DNA of 64,000 nt from Leptospira sp. GIMC2001 (GCF_028462125.1 NZ_CP115468.1:710001-774000), one strand, 5' to 3'; positions 8,014 through 17,018 are shown, counted from the first letter of the stretch. Translations and numbers: made by a program. Notes: generated by a model not told the origin, from the sequence alone.

Positions 8014-10317
8014 ATGTTGAAACAATTGAAGAAATATATGCATTGGTTACACCTTCGATGGCCTGCGGGACTAGTCCCGAGCCTTCCTGTTATCCAAGAT
8101 TCGGGTGAGACCAATGTTGAAGGGGTATGGATCGTTGGTGACTTAACGGGCATTCCTCTTCTGAAGACAGCGGCAGATAGCGGATCTAAAGCTGTAATAT
8201 CAATTCATAAGAAAATCAAGAATCAAACAAACAAAGCAAATTACAAAGACAAAGACAAAGAGCCAGAAGATTCAAGCGAATATACTAAGAATCGCAATAT
8301 AAAAAGTGAAGATCTTATACTTGATCTTGTGATCATTGGAGGTGGAATTTCTGGAATATCTGCCGGTCTGAAAGCCCAAGAGCTTAATCTCAATTTCAAA
8401 ATTATAGAAGCTGATCGCAATTTTGCAACGATTTTGGATTTTCCAAAAGGCAAACCAATTTTCCTCTACCCCCAAGATTTTATCCCAGATACGAAATTGA
8501 AAATGACGGGGGCAGTGAAAGAAGCACTGGTTTCTGAGCTGCTAGAATCAAGCAAAGTGCTTGTGAATTCGAATCGTATAATTCATGATAAAGCATACAA
8601 ATTTGAAAAATCCAAAAATGGATATTTTTTCATAGTCAATGAAGAAGAACAAGAAATTGCTAAAGCGAATCATATTGTAGTTGCTATTGGCAATTCTGGA
8701 AACTACCGCAAGTTAAATATTCCGGGCGAAGATCTGGACAAAGTGTTCAATCGATTGCATGATCCTGCCGTTTATAGCGATAAGAAGGTGCTTGTTGTCG
8801 GAGGAGGGGATACGGCTCTGGAAACTGCAGTTGCTATTTCTGAATCGAGTGGCAAGGTAACGCTTGTTCATAGAGGTCAGGATTTTGCGAAAGCTAAATC
8901 AGAGAATATTGAAAAAATCAACGTTCTCATAGAATCAGGAGAAATAACTGCCTATTTGGATTCTGCAGTCCAGGAAATTAAGCCAGATTCCGTACGGATT
9001 GTACAGAACAAAAGTAAAGAAATTTTAATAAAAAATGATATTGTCTTCACACAAATTGGAAGAAAAGCGCCCTTAGACTTTTTTCGAAGATCCAAAATCG
9101 CAATCATGGGCGAATGGAACTATGGCAAGATTCTCACTCTAGTAGGTTTTTTGGCTTTTTGCATTGGCTTGTATCATTGGAAGATGGATGGATCATGGAT
9201 TTCAAATTTTTTCAAAGGCAATCATTTATTTCCATTTGGATTTGAATCGTGGGCGAAGCATTTCTCCAAAGAAAACGGAATGACTTGGGTTCTTGCAATG
9301 AATTTGGTTAGTCCATCTTTCTATTATTCATTCATGTATACAGCGTTGGTTGGGGTTTTTGGAATTCGTCGAGTGATCAAGAGACCGACTCCTTATATAA
9401 AATTGCAGACTATTTCATTATTTTTTTTCCAAGCTCTCCCACTTTTTTTTCTACCTTATTTCTTGTTTCCTTGGCTTGGAAGTATCGGAGTTTTTGAATC
9501 TGGATTTGGTGCTTGGTTTGCGGATGAATTTTTCCCAAAAGTTGATTATGGTCTTGGGCGCGAGTATTGGCGAGCTTTTGGTTTTGTTTTAGCATGGCCA
9601 TTGTTTATTTGGAATGTTTTTTCTGGATCTCCCATGTGGGGATGGTTGGTTATTAGTTTGATTCAGACTTTTGTCATCATACCAATCATTGTTTGGCGAT
9701 GGGGCAAAGGTGCCTATTGCGGATGGATTTGTAGTTGTGGAGCTTTGGCAGAAACTCTTGGAGATGACCATCGTAAAAAGATGCCACATGGTCCTTTCTG
9801 GAATCGCTTGAATTTTCTGGGTCAAGGAATTCTCGCGATAGTAATGATTCTACTATTGCTAAGAATTCTTTCTTGGTTTGTTCCGGGTGTTGTAGGATAT
9901 TACGCAAATTATGTATTTAGTTTCATATTATTTGGTTGGTTTCCACTTAATTACTATTATGTGGTAGATGTTTGGATTGCTGGGATATTGGGTGTTGGAT
10001 TGTATTTTCACTTTTCTGGTCGAACTTGGTGTCGATTTGGTTGCCCGCTTGCAGCTCTTATGCATATCTATTCTCGATTTTCTCAATTTCGAATTTTCTC
10101 TGATAAAAAGAAATGTATTTCCTGTAATGTCTGCACATCTGTCTGTCATCAAGGTATTGACATTATGAATTTTGCGAACAAAGGAATTCCCATGGAAGAT
10201 CCTCAGTGTGTTCGATGTTCAGCCTGTGTAGTCAACTGTCCGACACAAGTTCTTAGCTTTGGAAGATTGGATTCAGCAGAAGGGATTGTATTCGATAGAT
10301 TGAAGTCTATATTATAG
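8014..10317 (+). CDS. Fusion of FAD/NAD(P) oxidoreductase and polyferredoxin-type membrane domain
   Basis: 767 residues. Residues 1-75 resemble the C-terminal FAD edge of pyridine-nucleotide oxidoreductases (VWIVGDLTGIPLLKTAADSG). Residues 105-365 are a thioredoxin-reductase-like fold with two dinucleotide motifs (IIGGGISGISAG and VVGGGDTALE). Several membrane helices follow from about 370, then NapH/CcoG-like cysteine clusters: YCGWICSCGALAE, WCRFGCPLAAL, and two 4Fe-4S ferredoxin motifs near the C-terminus (CISCNVCTSVCHQG; CVRCSACVVNCP). It should carry electrons from NAD(P)H via FAD into membrane Fe-S centres; the acceptor is unknown. An in-frame TAG directly precedes the ATG, fixing the start. 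I recall this domain order from other bacteria, so it is not a local artefact. Monocistronic between two hairpins. Confidence 0.88.
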   Translation: MLKQLKKYMHWLHLRWPAGLVPSLPVIQDSGETNVEGVWIVGDLTGIPLLKTAADSGSKAVISIHKKIKNQTNKANYKDKDKEPEDSSEYTKNRNIKSEDLILDLVIIGGGISGISAGLKAQELNLNFKIIEADRNFATILDFPKGKPIFLYPQDFIPDTKLKMTGAVKEALVSELLESSKVLVNSNRIIHDKAYKFEKSKNGYFFIVNEEEQEIAKANHIVVAIGNSGNYRKLNIPGEDLDKVFNRLHDPAVYSDKKVLVVGGGDTALETAVAISESSGKVTLVHRGQDFAKAKSENIEKINVLIESGEITAYLDSAVQEIKPDSVRIVQNKSKEILIKNDIVFTQIGRKAPLDFFRRSKIAIMGEWNYGKILTLVGFLAFCIGLYHWKMDGSWISNFFKGNHLFPFGFESWAKHFSKENGMTWVLAMNLVSPSFYYSFMYTALVGVFGIRRVIKRPTPYIKLQTISLFFFQALPLFFLPYFLFPWLGSIGVFESGFGAWFADEFFPKVDYGLGREYWRAFGFVLAWPLFIWNVFSGSPMWGWLVISLIQTFVIIPIIVWRWGKGAYCGWICSCGALAETLGDDHRKKMPHGPFWNRLNFLGQGILAIVMILLLLRILSWFVPGVVGYYANYVFSFILFGWFPLNYYYVVDVWIAGILGVGLYFHFSGRTWCRFGCPLAALMHIYSRFSQFRIFSDKKKCISCNVCTSVCHQGIDIMNFANKGIPMEDPQCVRCSACVVNCPTQVLSFGRLDSAEGIVFDRLKSIL

Positions 10318-10334
10318 ATGAATATGTTTTAGAA

Positions 10335-10354
10335 ATTCTAATCAATATTAGAAT
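10335..10354. terminator. Bidirectional hairpin between convergent genes
   Basis: ATTCTAAT-CAAT-ATTAGAAT, a perfect 8-bp stem with a 4-base loop, followed on the plus strand by ATTCTTT and preceded by TGTTTTAGAA. It lies between the convergent oxidoreductase and lipoprotein genes and can serve both. Confidence 0.55.
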
Positions 10355-10403
10355 ATTCTTTGCTATATACCTATTCATAATCTATAAATATACTACCAAA
10401 TCG

Positions 10404-12062
10404 CTATGGTTCATTTCGTACGCAACGTATCAATGGAGCGAATGATGTTTTAGTTACAGGATTGGATGCTCCATTACTAAATAAGACAATCCATGCATTT
10501 TTGGAATTATCAGCCGAAGTAGTTGAAGTCCAGTGACTAGACGGAGATGTATTCGGGAAATAGATTGGATCAATGGAAGGAGCGTTGAATCGATTGTCGA
10601 CCAGGCTTAGTAGCTCATGGTAGTTCGGTAATCTCCATCCAGATCCCAGGGCTTCACATTCCAAAAGTGCATTTCCCCAATTACTTGGCATTACACTACC
10701 GGTCGCACAACTTGAACCAGACAGACCATTTACACATTTTCTCCATCTAAGTTTAGCATTGTTATCGGTTATAGTTCCATCACCATTGTCGGTAAAACTT
10801 CTTGCAAGATTAAGAGCTTGCGAAGAGACACACCTAACAATAAAGGATGTACTCGTCTTCATTGAGTTCTGAATTATACCTGTATTTCCATTTAAGTTCC
10901 ATGCAAAGTTTAATCCAAAGGAATCTGTTCCCCTTCCAGTTAGAGTCCATATATTCGATGATGTAGAATTTGGGAAGAGGCTCGGATCTAAAGCAGGATT
11001 AAAATAGTTTAGCGGCGGAAGTGAAGCGACTTCCTGTTTAGTCGGAAGTCTCCAGTTTTTTCGATTCGCATATCCAGATTCAAAATTTGCCATATTATAA
11101 CTATGACATGCATTTAAGGCTTGATACCAATTTAATTTCTCCTCTATACCAGAACAACCAACTCCAGACTGTCCAATATTACAGGTAGCCCATACAAGTC
11201 CTGATACATTATCGCGCGTTATATGTTCTCCAACTCCTGCGAGTATGGGACCTTCAAAAGAGCGATTCTGAGGTGTTCCAATGAGGCTTCCATCTTGGAG
11301 GGGATAGCTAGCAGAGACAACAGCACATACAGGAACAGATCCAGATTCATTATAGCAAGTCGAGACATCAGTATCCGAGATCTGAAAACTTTGATTCGAA
11401 ACAGTTGTTGCGAAAGTTAATTCAATAGGTGTCAACAATTTATTGCCAGAACTATCCATTAGATTCTCAATATCAAGTTTGAATTGCAGTCTTGAATTTT
11501 CAGGAAACCAATACCAAGATACAAAAACATTTAAGGTATCATTTGCAAAAGATGTAGTTGTCCATACAAATTCTGGATTATTTGATACAGGAAGAAAAGT
11601 GCCGGCATCGGAAACAAAAATGTCCATTGAATGGTTCTTGTTCGTATCCATAGATTCTGAAAAGGTCAAAATGATTCGCCCTCGGCATGGATTCCCATCA
11701 CAAGGTGGAACCTGCGATGAACCATTCAATGGATAAGTACTGATAAGAGTAGGAGGCGTTAGATCAGGCTCTATGACACTAGGAGGTTCTGGATTGGTAA
11801 TTGGCTCCTGAGGCACTTCCCCTTCTTCGGAATCGGTGCCTTCATCTGTTTCCGTTGTGGAATTGGGAATACCAGTTTCGCAAAAGCTGGAAGATGGATC
11901 TGCAATACAGATTGCAATATTAATCTCAGCTAGATTATCAATATGCAATTTGTTCAGAGTTGGAAAAATTTCACATCCATAAAATGAGATCAATCCAAAA
12001 CTAAAAATTAAAAGTCTTATAAATAATTTGAAGAATCTATGCAAAATAAAAGTTATGCGCAT
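10404..12062 (-). CDS. Lipoprotein with Ig-like (Big_5) and two DUF1566 domains
   Basis: 552-residue surface-type lipoprotein. Signal segment with Cys at residue 30 (LISFYGC). A short leader (CEIFPTLNKLHI...ICIADPSSSFC) matches that of the next gene upstream. A Glu/Pro/Thr-rich linker follows, then a bacterial Ig-like SbsA/Big_5 domain (about 105-215: PPTLISTYPLNG, ILTFSESMD). Two DUF1566/Lcl modules come next: about 250-415 (ISGLVWATC-like opening, NWRLPTKQEVASL, IWTLT, IVRCV) and about 420-552 (FTDNGDGTITD, LRWRKC, WRLPNYHELLSL, WTSTTS, LIRCV). DUF1566 modules belong to secreted C-type-lectin-like proteins. Function unknown; a role in surface binding is inference. Same strand as the next lipoprotein but 205 bp apart. 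Confidence 0.85.
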   Translation of the reverse strand: MRITFILHRFFKLFIRLLIFSFGLISFYGCEIFPTLNKLHIDNLAEINIAICIADPSSSFCETGIPNSTTETDEGTDSEEGEVPQEPITNPEPPSVIEPDLTPPTLISTYPLNGSSQVPPCDGNPCRGRIILTFSESMDTNKNHSMDIFVSDAGTFLPVSNNPEFVWTTTSFANDTLNVFVSWYWFPENSRLQFKLDIENLMDSSGNKLLTPIELTFATTVSNQSFQISDTDVSTCYNESGSVPVCAVVSASYPLQDGSLIGTPQNRSFEGPILAGVGEHITRDNVSGLVWATCNIGQSGVGCSGIEEKLNWYQALNACHSYNMANFESGYANRKNWRLPTKQEVASLPPLNYFNPALDPSLFPNSTSSNIWTLTGRGTDSFGLNFAWNLNGNTGIIQNSMKTSTSFIVRCVSSQALNLARSFTDNGDGTITDNNAKLRWRKCVNGLSGSSCATGSVMPSNWGNALLECEALGSGWRLPNYHELLSLVDNRFNAPSIDPIYFPNTSPSSHWTSTTSADNSKNAWIVLFSNGASNPVTKTSFAPLIRCVRNEP

Positions 12063-12267
12063 GAAACTTTTTTCTAATCATTGAAAACGATATCAACATT
12101 TAAAATATTATTGGCATGCAAATGAAATAAAAAAAGCATATATCGACCGTAATGCGAACCAATTGGATTAATGGAGTAAACGGGAAGAGTTATAGTCGGT
12201 TGTGATTGCCATCGAGTATTTATAATTTTGTCTAGAATTAATTAGTTAGATAGATATTTTCCAATGG
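12063..12267 (-). other. Spacer between two lipoprotein genes with a weak remnant frame
   Basis: Short spacer that must carry the promoter of the DUF1566 lipoprotein. One minus-strand frame (about 12074-12235) stays open for ~53 codons without a start and reads plausibly as protein (WQSQPTITLPVYSINPIGSH), which may be the tail of a lost gene or chance. No terminator is clear. Confidence 0.25.
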
Positions 12268-13848
12268 CTATGGAAATATTCTTGTTATGCGATTGACAGT
12301 AGCACCATCGTAAGAGGTAAGTGAACCGGTTATTACTAGCTTACCTGTCGAAGTAAAAAATACGCGCGCGACTTCTCCAGAAGCACCGCTGATTGGATTG
12401 AAACTAGGATCAATTGCTCCTGATGGTAATATTTTCACTACTCGATTTCTTGTCTGTCCATTGTAGGTAGTAAAAGTTCCCACACCAAAAATGGTTTTGT
12501 CTGGAAGCTCTAAGCAATTGATAAAAGTGGATCCACCTAAACCAGTTCCAGGATCGAAGGATGGATCCAGAGCTCCGTTAGGTGTTAATTTAGCCAAATT
12601 CAGTCTTGGAGTCCCAGAGACAGTATTGAATATCCCAGAAATTATACTTGATCCGTCGGATAGAAAGCACTGCGAAGTAACAGTAGAATTCGGCCCGCCT
12701 CCAGGAGTAAAACTGGGATCATTGCTCCCATCGGGCATCAATCGATTTATATACGGTTTCGCTGATCCATTGAATGAGTTGAAATCTCCCGAGATCCAGA
12801 TTTTATCATCTGGCATTACATAAATATCTCGAATCAATGCGTTGGCTCCCGTTCCAATCATAAATGTGGGATCAATACTTCCATCTGTATTAACACGCGC
12901 TATACGATTTACAGGAGTTCCATTGTAATTTAAAAACATCCCACCTATAATTAGTTTTCCGTTGGATTGAAGACCCGCAGCCCTGATGCGATTGTCTGGA
13001 CCAAGAAGCGGATCAAAAGTTAAATCTAAATCACCATTTGGAAGTAATCGAGCCAAGCCATTTCTCGTAACTCCATTGTATAAGGTGAAATTATCGCCAA
13101 TATAAATCTTACCATCTGAAGTAATATCCAGTGCTGACGCTCGAGAATTAGTCCCAGTGCCTGGATCAAAACTTGTATCAAGAGCGCCATCTACCAGGAT
13201 TCTTGCAACACGGGATCTGGAGACTCCGTTATAAGTGGTAAAATCTCCTCCCACCACTATTTTTTCGTCAGGTTGGAGAATTGCTGAAAGGATAGCTCCT
13301 CCAATTGCTCCCGTTCCTTGGTTGAAAGAAGGATCTATCCCTCCCGATGCATTCGTGGTTGTTGTCACTTGTGATGCTTGCGAAAATGCACCAGCTGTAT
13401 TTGTTGAGTAAACAGAATAGAAATAACTGGTAGAACTTGTGAGTCCACTATCCAGAAATTCCGAATTGGATCCCGTATAAACTTCAGTCGCACTTGCGTC
13501 ATTTGCAGATTCAGGAAAAGCTCCTAGTTTTCGTAGAATTTTGACACCGCTAACACTTGGTTCAGTTGAATTCGTCCATTGCAATCTAACAAATATGGAA
13601 CTTGGAGTTGCAGTAAGTCCAGTAACAGGACTAAGGGATACTTCACTTTCTGTTGAATTAGAACTTCCATTGCATAAATTCGAACTCGCATCAGTCAGGC
13701 AGATAAAGGCTCGAATTTCTAGAGCTTCATGGATCGGTAATTTATCAATGGAAGGCATAATTTCGCAAGCAGATGTACAAATTACGGTGAATATATACAA
13801 TGCTATATTAATATATGATGAAATTAAGCTATAATTTCTCGACTCCAT
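12268..13848 (-). CDS. Lipoprotein with FN3 domain and seven delta-60 repeats
   Basis: 526 residues. Signal segment ends in a lipobox-like CTSAC (Cys 28). The leader CEIMPSIDKLPI...ICLTDASSNLC is clearly related to the downstream lipoprotein. A fibronectin type III domain covers about 72-167 (VTGLTATPSSIFVRLQW, STSYFYSVYSTN). From about 170 to the end there are seven copies of the ~50-residue delta-60 repeat, each with D-P-S-F...G-K-I-(I/V)-G-G-x-F-x-x-Y-N-G...R-I-(A/V)-R-(L/I)-x-x-D/N-G; seven fits a seven-bladed propeller. Repeats of this kind occur in exported proteins of many bacteria. Function unknown; surface exposure is inferred. No strong ribosome binding site before the ATG. Confidence 0.85.
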   Translation of the reverse strand: MESRNYSLISSYINIALYIFTVICTSACEIMPSIDKLPIHEALEIRAFICLTDASSNLCNGSSNSTESEVSLSPVTGLTATPSSIFVRLQWTNSTEPSVSGVKILRKLGAFPESANDASATEVYTGSNSEFLDSGLTSSTSYFYSVYSTNTAGAFSQASQVTTTTNASGGIDPSFNQGTGAIGGAILSAILQPDEKIVVGGDFTTYNGVSRSRVARILVDGALDTSFDPGTGTNSRASALDITSDGKIYIGDNFTLYNGVTRNGLARLLPNGDLDLTFDPLLGPDNRIRAAGLQSNGKLIIGGMFLNYNGTPVNRIARVNTDGSIDPTFMIGTGANALIRDIYVMPDDKIWISGDFNSFNGSAKPYINRLMPDGSNDPSFTPGGGPNSTVTSQCFLSDGSSIISGIFNTVSGTPRLNLAKLTPNGALDPSFDPGTGLGGSTFINCLELPDKTIFGVGTFTTYNGQTRNRVVKILPSGAIDPSFNPISGASGEVARVFFTSTGKLVITGSLTSYDGATVNRITRIFP

Positions 13849-13922
13849 ATTTCTGATAGAATATAGAGCAATTTAATAAATTGTCAATTCATATATGGTT
13901 TTTATTTATAAAAATCGGTAAT

Positions 13923-14966
13923 TTATTTCAATTTATTCAGTTGTTCAACATGATCTTTGAGAGTGAGTTCTAAATCTGTGTATTTGATACCCAATTCTAA
14001 GCTACGAGAATGATTGAATCCGAAACTAATCCCTAAGTTTTTATTTAGAAATTCCCAATTCAATCCAAGAATTGGCCCAGCTACATACATCAGAAAATTA
14101 GGAAGTGCAAAAGAACCAGTCGGATATTTGTTTGGATAAATTTTTTCTATAATCTGGCACAATTCTAACATAGACTTGGTAGTATTGGACAAAATGTATC
14201 TTCCTTTGGATTTATTTTCTAAAGCAGCAAGGAGGTGAGCTTGAGCAACGTCACGAACATCAACAACTGCGAAATAAAGATTCGGCACACCCATTTTCAA
14301 TTCTCCGCTTATCAATCTTCGAACGAATTGTACGCTTGTTCCATCCATTCTGCTTGATAGAGATGGTCCCAATACAAAAGAAGGGTTGATGGTTACGAGA
14401 TCCCATCGTGATTGTTCAGATGCAATTTTCCAAGCAATCTCTTCGGCAATCTTTTTGGAATAGGAATATGGTTGGTGACTGAGATTGCTAGTCTGATTCC
14501 AATAAGACTCATCTAAGATTGAATCTTTGGATTTCTGTGCGTCGATATTGTCGCCCATTACGGCAGCCACACTAGAAGTAAGAACAACGCGTTTGACCGA
14601 TGAAAACTTATTGCAAGAATTTAGAATATTCTCTGTACCTTTGACTGCTGGATCAATTAATTCTTTCTGAGGATCTGAGATTCCTGTTACGAAAAAAGGC
14701 GATGCTGTATGAATTACAATTTCGCATCCGTCAATTGCTGTGTCAAATGATCCCGGCGATAGAAGATCCGCCTCGAATAGATTCAATTGTCCAGGATAGG
14801 TTGTCTGAAATTTTAATAAATGTTCAATTTTTTTCGTATCATTTAGTGATCTGACAGTGCCATGAACTTTGTATCCATCGATTAGTAGGTATTTGATAAT
14901 CCAAGATGCGATATATCCGGACGCACCAGATACAAAAATGGGAATGTTTTTATCAGAATTTGGCAT
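13923..14966 (-). CDS. NAD(P)-dependent epimerase/reductase, extended SDR (dihydroflavonol-reductase-like)
   Basis: 347-residue Rossmann-fold enzyme. N-terminal dinucleotide motif (VSGASGYIASWIIKYLL), Asp-rich end of strand 3 (EADLL), the SSVAAVMG segment with the active-site Ser, and the catalytic pair in YSYSKKIAEE. These features put it with the dihydroflavonol-4-reductase/cinnamoyl-CoA-reductase-like branch of extended SDRs; bacterial members reduce assorted aldehydes and ketones, so the substrate is open. AAGGAATTC precedes the ATG with good spacing. Divergent from purT, 147 bp between start codons; no operon partner. Confidence 0.9.
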   Translation of the reverse strand: MPNSDKNIPIFVSGASGYIASWIIKYLLIDGYKVHGTVRSLNDTKKIEHLLKFQTTYPGQLNLFEADLLSPGSFDTAIDGCEIVIHTASPFFVTGISDPQKELIDPAVKGTENILNSCNKFSSVKRVVLTSSVAAVMGDNIDAQKSKDSILDESYWNQTSNLSHQPYSYSKKIAEEIAWKIASEQSRWDLVTINPSFVLGPSLSSRMDGTSVQFVRRLISGELKMGVPNLYFAVVDVRDVAQAHLLAALENKSKGRYILSNTTKSMLELCQIIEKIYPNKYPTGSFALPNFLMYVAGPILGLNWEFLNKNLGISFGFNHSRSLELGIKYTDLELTLKDHVEQLNKLK

Positions 14967-15113
14967 ATATAGAATTCCTTATTATTCAATCGAAATTGAT
15001 TCGGTTATGCCTAAGTTAGTAGAAATCAAAAATTAATCAAATAGCATTTGCAAAAATTTATTGAAACTAAAGTATTTCCCTTATATAAAAAATTTTTTAT
15101 TCTAAGGATAAAC

Positions 15114-16292
15114 ATGAATCACTCAGGAACAATTATTGGATCAAAACCCGCAAAACTTGCATTACTAGGTTCAGGAGAACTTGGTAAAGAAATTGCTATT
15201 GAAGCACAGAGATTGGGAATCTATGTTGTTGCCATTGATCGTTATCCAGTTGCACCTGCAATGCAAGTAGCGAATGAGTTTAGAGTGATTGACATGCTCA
15301 ATGGTCCTGAGCTCGAGAAGTCCCTTCGAGAAATTCAGCCAGATTTCATCATTCCTGAGCTAGAAGCCATTCATACTGAAACACTCGTTTCTATGGAAGC
15401 AAATGGTTTCAAAATTGTACCATCAGCAAAGGCTGTTCACCTCACAATGAATCGGGAAGGTATTCGAAATTTTGCCAGTAAAGAACTTGGCTTGAAAACT
15501 TCTAAATATTTTTTCGCAGATACGTTTGAGGAATTTCGATCAGCCATTGAGTCCATTGGATTCCCATGCGTTGTAAAACCAATTATGAGTTCTTCCGGCA
15601 AAGGGCAGAGTCTAATCCAATCAGATAATGATATTGAACTTGCTTGGGATTATGGTCAGAAGGGCGGTCGTGCAGGCAAAGGTAAAATGATCATTGAAGA
15701 ATTTATCCAATTCGACTATGAGATAACTTTGCTTACAATTCAACATGTTGATGGCGTAACTTTTCTTCAACCAATTGGCCACAAGCAAGTAAATGGCGAC
15801 TACGTAGAATCATGGATGCCTCAGCCAATGTCAGATCTTGCTCTAACAAGAGCACGCGAGATTGCGAACAAAGTGACCAGCGGACTGGGAGGATTTGGAA
15901 TTTTTGGAGTTGAGCTATTTATAAAAGGTGATGAAGTATTCTTTAGTGAAGTCTCACCAAGACCGCATGATACAGGACTTGTCACACTTATTAGCCAGAA
16001 TTTTTCTGAATTTTCATTGCATCTACGTGCTTTATTGGGACTCACAATTCCAGAAATTATTTACCATACTCCTGCAGCCAGTGCTGCGATACTATTGGAA
16101 GCTAAGACAGATTCTCCTAAAATCGGTGGCCTTGCTGAATCATTAACTGATGTCCAAACAGATATTCGTATATTCGGAAAGCCTACAATTGATGGAAAGC
16201 GTAGGATGGGTGTGGCTCTTGCAAGATCATCAACAATCGAAGATGCTAGACAAAGAGCAAGGCTAACGGCAAGTAAGTTGCATTTATTATAA
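15114..16292 (+). CDS. purT: Formate-dependent GAR transformylase (PurT)
   Basis: Uses ATP, formate and glycinamide ribonucleotide to make formyl-GAR in purine synthesis, bypassing the folate-dependent PurN. ATP-grasp protein: N-terminal pre-ATP domain with GSGELGKEIAIEAQRLG, then the lid and grasp domain (PCVVKPIMSSSGKGQS, EEFIQFDYEITLLT, FFSEVSPRPHDTG). Starting at ATG 15114, behind AAGGA with 5-base spacing, gives 392 residues, exactly the usual PurT length; the frame is open upstream to 15048 but those extra codons are AT-rich and unlikely to be translated. Stands alone, not with other pur genes. Confidence 0.96.
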   Translation: MNHSGTIIGSKPAKLALLGSGELGKEIAIEAQRLGIYVVAIDRYPVAPAMQVANEFRVIDMLNGPELEKSLREIQPDFIIPELEAIHTETLVSMEANGFKIVPSAKAVHLTMNREGIRNFASKELGLKTSKYFFADTFEEFRSAIESIGFPCVVKPIMSSSGKGQSLIQSDNDIELAWDYGQKGGRAGKGKMIIEEFIQFDYEITLLTIQHVDGVTFLQPIGHKQVNGDYVESWMPQPMSDLALTRAREIANKVTSGLGGFGIFGVELFIKGDEVFFSEVSPRPHDTGLVTLISQNFSEFSLHLRALLGLTIPEIIYHTPAASAAILLEAKTDSPKIGGLAESLTDVQTDIRIFGKPTIDGKRRMGVALARSSTIEDARQRARLTASKLHLL

Positions 16293-16400
16293 ATTCACAA
16301 CTCAAGAATTTATAATATTAACTAATAATAGTATCCGAAGATTCTAATTCAAACGAATGATTTACTAAAATTGATTTAAACCCAAAATTTTAAAAAAAAT

Positions 16401-16480
16401 CTAATAGGGGATTTTACCCTATTAGAAAAAAAGTTAATAATTTATTTTTTAGAAAAGTTAAAAAATTCTTTACTTTTCTA
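16401..16480 (+). promoter_or_regulatory. Two hairpins upstream of a small secreted-protein gene
   Basis: Hairpin 1: CTAATAGGG-gatttta-CCCTATTAG at 16401-16425, a perfect 9-bp stem with A-runs on both sides (so it has a T-tract only on the minus strand). Hairpin 2: TAGAAAAGT-12 bases-ACTTTTCTA at 16450-16480, also a perfect 9-bp stem. They sit 58-137 bases before the ATG at 16538. They may be the purT terminator plus a leader element, or a regulated 5' UTR. Confidence 0.4.
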
Positions 16481-16537
16481 AAATTCTATGCAAGCTCATT
16501 ATTTCGTGGATTTCACGAGTATAGGAGATTTACAAGA

Positions 16538-16783
16538 ATGAACAAAATTAAAAACTTTGCTATCTTAGCATTGCTTTTTGTTTCTATGGGATTTGCTGGT
16601 TTGTCAGCATATGACTATGAAATTAACGAAGAGTTTCTGGAAGGTTGTTTAACTGAAGCTCACGATAGAGGTTATGATATTGAATCTGATGCCTTTATCA
16701 ATAGAATAGTGAAAGCAATACATTTTGATGATAACAAAACATTAAATCAAATGTGTCCAAAGACTAACAAAGAATACCATTAA
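16538..16783 (+). CDS. Small secreted protein, unknown function
   Basis: 81 residues. A clean signal peptide (NKIKNFAILALLFVSMGFAG, cleavage probably after LSA at about residue 24) leaves a mature ~57-residue acidic protein with two Cys (GCLTE and MCPKT) that could form one disulfide. GGAG stands about 9 bases before the ATG. The gene has its own upstream hairpins and a strong hairpin 12 bases after the stop, so it looks like an independent, possibly well-expressed transcript. No family recognised. Confidence 0.75.
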   Translation: MNKIKNFAILALLFVSMGFAGLSAYDYEINEEFLEGCLTEAHDRGYDIESDAFINRIVKAIHFDDNKTLNQMCPKTNKEYH

Positions 16784-16795
16784 TCTGGTATAGAA

Positions 16796-16820
16796 ATGGT
16801 GGCTCATCCCGAGCCACCAT
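16796..16820 (+). terminator. Strong GC-rich hairpin after the small secreted protein
   Basis: ATGGTGGCTC-atccc-GAGCCACCAT, a perfect 10-bp stem with a 5-base loop, the most stable hairpin I found in the window. No U-tract follows at once, so it may stabilise the 3' end rather than act as a textbook intrinsic terminator. Confidence 0.6.
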
Positions 16821-16911
16821 GTATCAACAATTACCCTTTAAGATATCTATCCTCTTTTCTCGATTATGCATTGGAAATTTGAAGTCAATTAACCTATTAT
16901 CCATACAATAA

Positions 16912-16996
16912 ACTAACAATGATGTTAGTGCAATCTAATCAATTTAGTACAAAAAATAACAATCTCTCTGCAAGTTAAGTAAATTTATGATTTACT
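16912..16996 (+). promoter_or_regulatory. Two palindromes upstream of the aldo/keto reductase
   Basis: ACTAACA-ATGA-TGTTAGT (16912-16929) and AGTAAAT-TTATG-ATTTACT (16978-16996) are both perfect 7-bp inverted repeats. The second ends 22 bases before the reductase ATG, where a repressor would block transcription or translation. No regulator gene lies adjacent. Confidence 0.35.
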
Positions 16997-17018
16997 AGAG
17001 TTTGTCAGCAGTCCAACT

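Noticed and set aside
12074..12235. About 53 open codons on the minus strand as a real gene
   Set aside because: No start codon or ribosome binding site and no family match; kept only as a note on the spacer.
16401..16425. Intrinsic terminator of purT on the plus strand
   Set aside because: The hairpin is followed by A-runs, not T-runs, on that strand; reported as a leader or antisense element instead.
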